Source: an uncultured Clostridia bacterium
GTDB lineage: Bacteria > Bacillota > Clostridia > Peptostreptococcales > Anaerovoracaceae
Assembly (NCBI GenBank): GCA_934247125.1
Contig: CAKQIZ010000062.1
Location: forward strand, 1 to 11,591
Length of the DNA: 11,591 bases
Reading direction: 5' to 3'
The notes beneath the pieces are model-generated. The model saw only the letters and a program-made list of their open reading frames with translations, was not told the DNA's origin and did no database searches. Positions 6,685 through 11,591 of the stretch are shown piece after piece. How positions within the stretch are numbered: the stretch's first letter is position 1; each line of letters opens with the position of its first letter. Both the position numbers and the translations under genes were made by a program.

Positions 6685-6706
6685 GAAATAAATTAAGTTA
6701 AAATGA
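6661..6706. promoter_or_regulatory. Candidate autoregulatory operator: inverted repeat plus extra half-site
   Basis: TTTTAACTTT (6661-6670) and AAAGTTAAAA (6674-6683) form a perfect 10-bp inverted repeat with a three-base centre. AAGTTAAAATGA (6675-6686) is repeated exactly at 6695-6706, 20 bp (about two helical turns) further on. Overlap with the promoter, and position just ahead of a winged-helix gene, suggest that the gene product binds here and represses its own cassette. Confidence 0.6.
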
Positions 6707-6716
6707 GGTGGTCAAG

Positions 6717-7649
6717 ATGCATGCAAATATATTTGGGTTACCGGTAAAGTATGAAGCATGGAATAAAGAAGATTCATTGCCTGTATACATTACCGGATAT
6801 TATGACTTTCAGGCAGCGATAATAGACACGAATAAATGTATTGTTCTGAAGCCGAAAGATGAACTTGCAACTATTCCGGCGTTAAAAAAACATATAAAGC
6901 GGATTCAGGAAGTTGATAATGTTCCTGTAGTTTTAATGCTGCAAACAGTATCTTCTTACAGAAGAAAAAGCCTTATAGAAAATAGGATACCGTTTATAAC
7001 AAGCAAACAGGTGTATTTACCTTTTGCAGGAGCTATTTTATCAGAAAAAAATGAGTCGGAAAAAGAAGTTGAAAAATTTATGTTTTCAACGCAGCAGCTG
7101 GTGTTGTTCTATCTTTATTACGGGAAATCCAAGCTGTATATGGCGGAAGCAGCAAAGAAACTTCCGTTTTCGGCGATGACATTAAGCAGAGCTGTAAAAC
7201 AGTTGGATGCAGTTGGAACATTTAAAATCTCAAAAGATGGTGTGAACAAAGTTATTGAAGCAAAGTATGATGATTTTGAGCTGTTTGAGATGTTAAAAAA
7301 ATACTTTTCAAGTCCGGTACGTGCAGCAGGATATCTGGAAAAAACAAATATGACGGATGATATGGTCATTGCCGGAGAATCGGCATTATCGGAAAAGACA
7401 ATGTTGAGCCAGGGCAGAGTCACTACTTACGCTGTCGATCATAAAAAAATCGATAAAAATCAGCTGATGAAAGAACTGGTGGATCCGGATAAGCAGATAC
7501 GCCTTGAAATCTGGGAATATGACCCTAAACAATTTGCGAAAGACAATGTGGCGGACAGTTTATCTGTAGTGTTGTCTTTTAAAGAAATGGGCGATGAAAG
7601 AGTAGAAGAAGCAATAGAGGGATTGTTGGAAAAGGAGCTTAGAAAATAA
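6717..7649 (+). CDS. Winged-helix regulator / putative antitoxin of an AbiE-like pair
   Basis: The 310-residue product has three visible regions. Residues 1-110 form an alpha/beta segment containing VPVVLMLQTVSSYRRKSLIENRIPFITSKQVYLPFAG. About 126-180 is a winged helix-turn-helix (MAEAAKKLPFSAMTLSRAVKQLDAVG) resembling MarR-type regulators. The C-terminal domain, of unknown type, ends with an acidic/charged helix. It has no membrane segments. ATG 6717 has GAGGTGG five bases upstream; GTG 6708 overlaps that site and is less likely. The gene directly abuts the nucleotidyltransferase gene (TAAATG), so the two are co-translated. In AbiE systems the antitoxin is a winged-helix protein that represses its own promoter, and the operator here fits. 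But in AbiEi the winged helix is at the N-terminus, whereas here it is central, so homology to AbiEi is uncertain. Codons are visibly more A/T-rich than in flanking genes. Confidence 0.65.
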   Translation: MHANIFGLPVKYEAWNKEDSLPVYITGYYDFQAAIIDTNKCIVLKPKDELATIPALKKHIKRIQEVDNVPVVLMLQTVSSYRRKSLIENRIPFITSKQVYLPFAGAILSEKNESEKEVEKFMFSTQQLVLFYLYYGKSKLYMAEAAKKLPFSAMTLSRAVKQLDAVGTFKISKDGVNKVIEAKYDDFELFEMLKKYFSSPVRAAGYLEKTNMTDDMVIAGESALSEKTMLSQGRVTTYAVDHKKIDKNQLMKELVDPDKQIRLEIWEYDPKQFAKDNVADSLSVVLSFKEMGDERVEEAIEGLLEKELRK

Positions 7650-8411
7650 ATGGTTGCAGGGCTGACAAAGTTCAAAGAAAAATTTCGGGGATTTGAAAAT
7701 CAGTATGTCGTGATCGGTGGAACTGCATGTACTATTATTATGGAAAATGAAGAGATGCAGTTTCGTGCGACAAAAGATATCGATATTGTATTGATCGTAG
7801 AAGCTATAACGGCAGACTTCGGGAAAAAATTTTGGGAATACATCAGAGAGGCTGGATATGAGCATAGGAACAAAGGTACAGGAAAAGCGGAGTTTTATCG
7901 TTTTACATCGCCTAAAAATAAAGAGTACCCATCTATGATAGAGATTTTTTCGAGAAATCCGGAACATATCAAACTTGATGAAGATGCATTATTAACACCT
8001 CTGCCGATTGATGAGTCAATATCTAGCCTTTCAGCGATTCTTCTGAATGAAGAATATTACGAGCTGCTAAAAAAAGGTACGACAGTCATTGATGGGATCC
8101 CGGTGCTCAAGGAGACTTGCCTGATCCCGTTTAAAGTGAAAGCATGGATAGATTTAAGAGACAGGAAAACAAAAGGAGAAGCTGTAGACAGCAAGCATAT
8201 AAGAAAGCATAAGAATGATGTGTTTCGTCTTGCTCAGCTGATTGCACCAGATATGAAACAATTGCTGGGCGACGGTATAGAAGAAGATATGAAGCTGTTT
8301 TTAACAGAAATGAAAAGTGAAAATGTAGATATGAGGTCTTTGGGGATCAAAGGGAAAAATAAAGAACAGATGCTGGAATTATTGTTCAGCTGCTATAGCA
8401 TAGAAGAATAA
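7650..8411 (+). CDS. AbiEii-like nucleotidyltransferase (putative toxin)
   Basis: The 253-residue product carries the nucleotidyltransferase-fold signature: GGTA (23-26), then the metal-binding DID (Asp43, Asp45) in RATKDIDIVL, and a likely third carboxylate Glu98 in SMIEIFSR. Further on, FKVKAWIDLRDR (Lys164) and KHKNDVFRL (Asp190) resemble the conserved Lys and Asp motifs of AbiEii/AbiGii toxins. Such toxins are thought to transfer nucleotides to RNA targets and halt growth, giving phage abortive infection. The reaction for this protein is inferred, not shown. Its ATG follows the regulator's stop codon directly, with GGAG (7634-7637) about 12 bases upstream, so translation is probably coupled. 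All catalytic residues look intact and there is no frameshift. Alternatively it could be a non-toxic nucleotidyltransferase. A weak AT hairpin (8413-8440) follows. Confidence 0.7.
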   Translation: MVAGLTKFKEKFRGFENQYVVIGGTACTIIMENEEMQFRATKDIDIVLIVEAITADFGKKFWEYIREAGYEHRNKGTGKAEFYRFTSPKNKEYPSMIEIFSRNPEHIKLDEDALLTPLPIDESISSLSAILLNEEYYELLKKGTTVIDGIPVLKETCLIPFKVKAWIDLRDRKTKGEAVDSKHIRKHKNDVFRLAQLIAPDMKQLLGDGIEEDMKLFLTEMKSENVDMRSLGIKGKNKEQMLELLFSCYSIEE

Positions 8412-8463
8412 CGGAAATTAAATATACTTTTATATTTTCCATAGGACGGATCATGAAAGCATA

Positions 8464-8528
8464 CATAAAACACCCCGCCGGCTCACACAATGACTGATCC
8501 GATGGCATTGTGCGAGCAGCCGGGGTGT
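8464..8528 (-). terminator. Long hairpin terminator of apt (convergent with the cassette)
   Basis: ACACCCCG (8470-8477) through ACACAATG (8485-8492) pairs with CATTGTG (8506-8512) through GGGGTGT (8522-8528). About 20 of 23 positions are paired, around a 13-base loop. On the minus strand the stem is followed by TTTTATGTAT, so it terminates apt. On the plus strand no T-run follows, though the stem may still protect or stop cassette transcripts. Confidence 0.75.
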
Positions 8529-8564
8529 ATAGTTAGTAAGATTGTCGGGGCGGTCGGGCGGTGG

Positions 8565-9089
8565 CTATTTGCCTTCGTATGAGATCACCGTGTCGATAGA
8601 ATGATCACCAAGCGCCTGGCGGCCGTTGAGGCCCCTGAGCTCGAGCAGGCACACGATTTTTACGACTGACGCGCCCAGCTGTTCGAACAACTGCGTTGCA
8701 GCATTCAGCGTGCCGCCTGTTGCGATCAGATCGTCTATCAGGACTACTCTAGTTCCGGGCTTGATGTCGTCCCTGTGTATCTCGATCTCGGCTGTGCCGT
8801 ATTCCAGCTCAAAAGATGCGCTCACAGTTTCTCTCGGAAGCTTGCCCTTTTTTCTGACAGGGATAAACGGTTTCCCCAGATTGTAGGCGATAGGCATGCC
8901 AAACAGAAACCCCCTCGATTCGAGCCCGGCTATGACGTCGAATTCGACGCCGTTGAGCTTTTCCTGCATCTGGTCGACAGCGAGCTTCAAGCCGTCAGCG
9001 TCGCCGATGACCGAGGTGATGTCACGGAATATGATACCCGGTTCGGGAAAGTCGGGAATACTTGTTACATAATCTTTTACAGTTTTCAT
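8565..9089 (-). CDS. apt: Adenine phosphoribosyltransferase
   Basis: The cytoplasmic salvage enzyme makes AMP and pyrophosphate from adenine and PRPP. The 174-residue product matches the usual Apt length. Motifs are IPDFPEPGIIFRDIT (11-25), GLESRGF (55-61), the flexible RKKGKLP (79-85), and the PRPP-binding VVLIDDLIATGGT (115-127). The start at 9089 (minus strand) is set by a GAGGT Shine-Dalgarno seven bases upstream and by family alignment. The frame runs open to 9347, but the extra N-terminal residues are not Apt-like. It is transcribed toward the toxin cassette and away from the DJ-1 gene. Together with xpt and the nucleoside transporter it gives this region a purine-salvage theme. Confidence 0.96.
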   Translation of the reverse strand: MKTVKDYVTSIPDFPEPGIIFRDITSVIGDADGLKLAVDQMQEKLNGVEFDVIAGLESRGFLFGMPIAYNLGKPFIPVRKKGKLPRETVSASFELEYGTAEIEIHRDDIKPGTRVVLIDDLIATGGTLNAATQLFEQLGASVVKIVCLLELRGLNGRQALGDHSIDTVISYEGK

Positions 9090-9173
9090 TTTATTGACCT
9101 CATTGCTGATAAATACTACATTTATTTTTGAACTGGAAAAGCGCACGCTTTCCGAAGTGAAAGCTTTCATGGC

Positions 9174-9187
9174 TTCGCAAAATCGAA
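9174..9187 (-). promoter_or_regulatory. Candidate purine-regulator site upstream of apt
   Basis: TTCG (9174-9177) and CGAA (9184-9187) are inverted across six bases. Read on the minus strand this is TTCGATTTTGCGAA, close to the TTCGAAATTTTGCGAA upstream of the transporter promoter (1072-1087). A further TTCGAA lies at 9214-9219. A shared regulator is inference. Confidence 0.35.
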
Positions 9188-9224
9188 AAGCTATGAATTC
9201 CGGGACGGAAAACTTCGAAAAGTC

Positions 9225-9242
9225 TCTGTTTTTCCAAACAGA
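9225..9242 (-). promoter_or_regulatory. Small perfect hairpin upstream of apt
   Basis: TCTGTTT (9225-9231) pairs perfectly with AAACAGA (9236-9242) across a four-base loop. On the minus strand it could form in the apt leader if transcription starts beyond 9242. With only seven pairs, mostly A/T, its significance is uncertain. Confidence 0.3.
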
Positions 9243-9315
9243 ATAATCGTACCACAGCGCGGGTGAAATAACAATAAGGAAAACAGCAAATGCGCAGCAC
9301 AGGGAGAAGGTTATG

Positions 9316-9324
9316 TGGTAGAAT
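9316..9324 (+). promoter_or_regulatory. Extended -10 promoter of the DJ-1/PHP operon
   Basis: TGGTAGAAT is an extended -10 element (TG-N-TAGAAT). No good -35 is seen 17 bases upstream, which extended -10 promoters can tolerate. Transcription would start near 9331, about 50 bases before the ATG. Confidence 0.45.
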
Positions 9325-9379
9325 GATCGTAACACCGATAACGGCATTGCCGTATGGAAAAAATGAGGAGGTAATCACA

Positions 9380-9928
9380 ATGATATATGTACATCTTGCA
9401 GAAGGATTTGAAGAGGTAGAGGCGCTGACAGCAGTTGATATACTCAGGAGAGCGGAGATCGATGTGAAGACAGTCTCGGTAACGGGCAGCAGGATGGTAA
9501 CGGGAACTCACGGTATCCCGGTCGAGGCGGATCTGCTGTTCGAAGATGCCGACTATGACAAGTGCGAAATGATCGTGCTGCCGGGCGGACTGCCGGGATC
9601 GACAAATCTGCAGGCCCATGAAGGGCTGACAGCCAATATCAGAGCCTTTGCATCAGCAGGAAAGAAACTGGCGGCAATATGCGCAGCGCCGATGGTCTTC
9701 GGTTCGTGCGGCATACTGGACGGCAGAAAAGCAACGATATACCCGGGCATGGAGGAATATCTCACGGGAGCTGAGCCTACAGGAGAGGCTGTGACAGTGG
9801 ACGGCAGCATCATCACAGGCCAGGGTCCTGCGCTTGCGATGGAATTCGCGCTGGCCATTGCAGAAAACGTGAAAGGAAAGGAAACGGCGGATGCTGTAGC
9901 TGAAGATCTGCTGTATGACAGAAAATGA
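9380..9928 (+). CDS. DJ-1/PfpI family protein (YajL/ThiJ type)
   Basis: The 182-residue product is a full-length cytoplasmic DJ-1 superfamily protein. The nucleophile elbow AAICAAP places the reactive cysteine at Cys101, and EGFEEVEA supplies its partner Glu14. VLPGG (67-71) and the C-terminal GQGPALAMEFALAI are typical. The His found in human DJ-1 (His126) is replaced in IYPGMEEY, as in several bacterial members. The family is linked to handling of methylglyoxal-type damage and oxidative stress; proposed glyoxalase or deglycase activity is debated, so the substrate here is uncertain. ATG 9380 follows GAGGAGGT (9365-9372) by seven bases. It overlaps the PHP gene by four bases (ATGA), so the two are likely co-translated. 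Confidence 0.92.
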   Translation: MIYVHLAEGFEEVEALTAVDILRRAEIDVKTVSVTGSRMVTGTHGIPVEADLLFEDADYDKCEMIVLPGGLPGSTNLQAHEGLTANIRAFASAGKKLAAICAAPMVFGSCGILDGRKATIYPGMEEYLTGAEPTGEAVTVDGSIITGQGPALAMEFALAIAENVKGKETADAVAEDLLYDRK

Positions 9929-10770
9929 TCGACCTGGACAGATTCAGAAATGATATCCACGATGTGGATTTCCACATACACACGTACTACTCGGATGGCG
10001 AGTCGAGCCCGGCAGAGATCGTGAAGACCGCAGCGAAAACAGGACTCAGAGCCATTGCGATAACAGATCATGACGGTACAGGCGGTGTGAAAGAAGCCGC
10101 TGCAGCGGGCCGGGAGGCCGGTATCGAGGTGATAAGCGGCATCGAGCTGGCAACAGAGATGAAAAACGGCACGGGTCTGCATATCCTGGGATACGGCTTT
10201 GATCCGGACGATCACGATCTCGATCATGTGCTCGGGGAACTTGCTGAAAGGCGAGACCGGAGAAACCGCAGGCTCATAAATGTCCTCAATGAGATGGGTT
10301 TTGACATTTCTCTCGATGAACTGGAGAAGGGCAGAATGGGAGGCTTCATTGGAAAGCCGGTGATTGCAAGAGCATTATCGGATAAAGGATATATCGAAAC
10401 TTACGAGGAAGCCTTCAGGGGCGATCGCATTTTCGGGAGTCCTGAAGCGCGTGCGGTGAAAAAAGATAAGCTGCAGGCGGCAGAAGCGATAAAGCTCATA
10501 AATTCCGCAGGCGGCATCGCGGTACTGGCGCATCCTGTACAGACGCGGCATATAGGGGATCCCGGTTCTGAAGAATTTTACATCAATATCGAGAAGATCA
10601 TCAGTCAGCTAAAAGAACAGGGACTGGGAGGTCTTGAGTGTTACCATCCCGATCAGGATACGGTACAGACGGGGAGATTCATCGAGCTTGCGGACAGATA
10701 CGATCTGAGTATAACGCGCGGTTCGGATTTTCACGGAGCTGATTACAGGAGCGCAAAGCCTACGGCATAA
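9925..10770 (+). CDS. PHP-domain phosphoesterase (YciV/TrpH-like)
   Basis: The 281-residue product has the PHP trinuclear-metal site: HIH (His17, His19) and SDG (Asp24), TDHD (48-50 region), GIE (Glu74), AHP (His203), ECYHP, and GSDFHG (Asp268, His270). Relatives such as E. coli YciV/RNase AM act as 5'-3' exonucleases on RNA or as 3',5'-nucleoside bisphosphate phosphatases. That activity is inferred for this protein. The protein ends eleven residues after GSDFHG with SAKPTA, slightly short of relatives that continue through a KPxxxLG-type tail, but all metal ligands are present. The start overlaps the DJ-1 stop by four bases (ATGA) and has no separate Shine-Dalgarno beyond A/G-rich sequence, which fits translational coupling. 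No clear terminator follows, so transcription may continue into the next gene. Confidence 0.9.
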   Translation: MIDLDRFRNDIHDVDFHIHTYYSDGESSPAEIVKTAAKTGLRAIAITDHDGTGGVKEAAAAGREAGIEVISGIELATEMKNGTGLHILGYGFDPDDHDLDHVLGELAERRDRRNRRLINVLNEMGFDISLDELEKGRMGGFIGKPVIARALSDKGYIETYEEAFRGDRIFGSPEARAVKKDKLQAAEAIKLINSAGGIAVLAHPVQTRHIGDPGSEEFYINIEKIISQLKEQGLGGLECYHPDQDTVQTGRFIELADRYDLSITRGSDFHGADYRSAKPTA

Positions 10771-10815
10771 AAGCCATAAAAAGATCAGCTTTATTACAGA
10801 TAACAGGCATAAAAA

Positions 10816-10964
10816 CTTCTTTCTGTGAATATATAAGTAATATATGGGAACAATAAACCTGGAAAGTATTTCCTGAGTGCGGCAGAAACCGACGGGAATA
10901 CATGCATCATCTGGAGCGAATGCCGGCGAGAGCCGTTCGCGAAAGAAAATTTCACAGAAGGAAG
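10816..10964 (+). promoter_or_regulatory. Structured leader with RBS-sequestering long-range stem, upstream of the G5 gene
   Basis: CTTCTTTCTGTGAA (10816-10829) is complementary over 14 consecutive positions (one G-T) to TTCACAGAAGGAAG (10951-10964), which contains the GGAAG ribosome binding site of the gene at 10972. The enclosed 121 bases can form GGAAA/TTTCC (10861-10873) and a hairpin GCGAA/TTCGC with inner CGGC-GAGA-GCCG (10916-10940). The layout resembles a riboswitch or thermosensor: a closing stem around a folded domain, with the RBS in the stem. I do not recognise a known class. A small inverted-repeat element is an alternative. Confidence 0.5.
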
Positions 10965-10971
10965 AAAGTTT

Positions 10972-11591
10972 ATGAAAATCTTGAAAGAAAACACGGTGCC
11001 CGTCCCCCGACGGGGTAAGATGATCTTGACTGCAGCATTTACAGTGCTGATGGCTGCCTCGGTGGCAGCCGGCATGATGGCGGCGCCGGAAGAAACTGAG
11101 ATCCCCGTACTCCTTGCTAACGGAGAAGTGATCACTCCGCCGTGGTATATAACGGTCGACGGGGAAAAGATCGCGCTTGTCGATTCGCAGGAAACTGCGC
11201 AGGAAGTTCTGGAAAATGTGATCTCCGGATATGACGACAGCGAGAATGAAGTGCTCGATATAGAAGTCAGGGAGGAGACGTCTGCTGAAGAAATGCAGAT
11301 AAAGAACGGTGACGATCCTCCTGACGTACTGACGGCAGATGAAGCCGAGAAAGTGCTGCTGAGCGGCGATTCCGGCGAAAGTTATCTGACTGTGGTGACG
11401 ACAGAGGAGCAGACAAGACAGGAATCTGTGGACTTCATTCAGGAGTACAAGCCTCAGTCCGATATGTATGTGGGACAGCAGAAGGTCGAACAGGAGGGTC
11501 ATGAAGGCAGGCGAGAAGTGACCAGCAGGATAGTGAAGGAAAACGGGAAGCAGATCGAGGAAGAGGTGCTTGAAGAAGAGCTCCTTGAGGA
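10972..11591 (+). CDS. Membrane-anchored G5-domain cell-wall protein, N-terminal part (3' end outside window)
   Basis: The frame is open from ATG 10972 to the window end (206 complete codons). After a basic N-terminus (VPRRGK), residues about 17-37 are a hydrophobic segment: either an uncleaved membrane anchor or a signal peptide. Next comes WYITVDGEKIALVDSQETAQEVLENV, typical of the repeat that precedes G5 domains in clostridial cell-wall proteins. An acidic stretch follows. From about residue 140 to the edge is a G5 domain (TEEQTRQESVDFIQEYKPQ, DMYVGQQKVEQEGHEG, REVTSRIVKENGKQ). Such proteins usually end in an M23 or 3D hydrolase domain, and that part is not visible. It probably acts outside the membrane on peptidoglycan. 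The ribosome binding site GGAAG (10960-10964) sits seven bases upstream inside a long-range stem. CCCGTC-CCC-GACGGG within the first codons is a local hairpin. Confidence 0.75.
   Translation, partial: MKILKENTVPVPRRGKMILTAAFTVLMAASVAAGMMAAPEETEIPVLLANGEVITPPWYITVDGEKIALVDSQETAQEVLENVISGYDDSENEVLDIEVREETSAEEMQIKNGDDPPDVLTADEAEKVLLSGDSGESYLTVVTTEEQTRQESVDFIQEYKPQSDMYVGQQKVEQEGHEGRREVTSRIVKENGKQIEEEVLEEELLE

Larger units (their letters stand above)
9090..9379. other. Divergent intergenic region between apt and the DJ-1 gene
   Basis: No gene is visible in these 290 bases. They hold the apt leader (minus strand), a perfect 12-bp palindrome TGAAAGCTTTCA (9159-9170), the TTCG/CGAA motif, a small perfect hairpin and the DJ-1 promoter, all described separately where useful. 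I could not identify a convincing -35/-10 pair for apt. Confidence 0.6.

Noticed and set aside
9090..9347. N-terminal extension of apt in the open frame up to 9347
   Set aside because: The extra residues do not resemble Apt, and MKTVKDYVTSIPDFP with GAGGT upstream is the proper start.
10830..10845. ATATAT-AAGTA-ATATAT hairpin or promoter -10 in the G5 leader
   Set aside because: The pairing is A/T only and no matching -35 was found. It is kept only as a caveat for the leader finding.
10771..10971. Known c-di-AMP (ydaO) riboswitch ahead of the cell-wall gene
   Set aside because: The gene context fits, but I could not find the conserved GGGG...GAATC and CCGACAGCTAACCTC-type segments, so no known class is claimed.
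10990..11020. CCCGTC-CCC-GACGGG hairpin as a terminator
   Set aside because: It lies inside the first codons of the G5 gene, has a three-base loop and no T-run. Mentioned only in the gene entry.
1..11591. CRISPR array, tRNA, rRNA, insertion sequence or replication origin
   Set aside because: Looking on both strands I saw no regularly spaced repeats, tRNA-like cloverleaf, rRNA segments, transposase or DnaA-box cluster.

Overview
The window looks like part of a chromosome from an anaerobic Firmicute (class Clostridia). The reasons are strong GGAGG-type ribosome binding sites, a consensus TTGACA-17-TAAACT promoter, a guanine-class purine riboswitch, intrinsic terminators, and clostridial-style BMP transporter and G5-domain proteins. 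I cannot name the genus from sequence alone.

Layout. Bases 1-339 are the end of an acidic Pro/Glu/Ala-rich protein cut by the window edge. Xanthine phosphoribosyltransferase (xpt, 396-968) follows, ending at a terminator (994-1033). A promoter (1104-1132) then drives a long structured leader: a guanine-type riboswitch aptamer (1167-1232), further hairpins, a terminator (1313-1338) and two more hairpins before the gene. The leader controls a BMP-family purine nucleoside ABC transporter: lipoprotein (1481-2680), double-NBD ATPase (2873-4411) and two permeases (4404-5507, 5508-6494), closed by a strong terminator (6539-6572). A stable hairpin (2703-2740) lies between the lipoprotein and ATPase genes and probably sets their ratio.

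Next is an A/T-rich two-gene cassette (about 6650-8440) fenced between terminators. It holds a winged-helix regulator or antitoxin (6717-7649) directly abutting an AbiEii-like nucleotidyltransferase (7650-8411). A perfect 10-bp inverted repeat lies between the predicted -35 and -10 boxes, with a further half-site 20 bp on, as expected for autoregulation. It looks like an acquired toxin-antitoxin or abortive-infection module inside a purine-salvage neighbourhood.

After it, apt (adenine phosphoribosyltransferase) is on the minus strand (8565-9089). Divergent from it are a DJ-1/PfpI protein (9380-9928) and an overlapping PHP-domain phosphoesterase (9925-10770). The window ends in the N-terminal part of a membrane-anchored G5-domain cell-wall protein (10972-11591). 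Its leader contains a 14-bp long-range pairing that would sequester the ribosome binding site.

How the genes fit together. The xpt, BMP transporter and apt genes form a purine import and salvage theme. Nucleosides or bases are imported, then xanthine/guanine and adenine are converted to nucleotides with PRPP. The riboswitch would shut down import when guanine is plentiful. A shared TTCGA/TTTTGCGAA-type motif upstream of both the transporter operon and apt may be the operator of a common purine regulator, but this is inference. The most discovery-worthy items are the atypical AbiEii-type cassette with its operator, the unusually long riboswitch leader, and the RBS-sequestering leader of the G5 gene.
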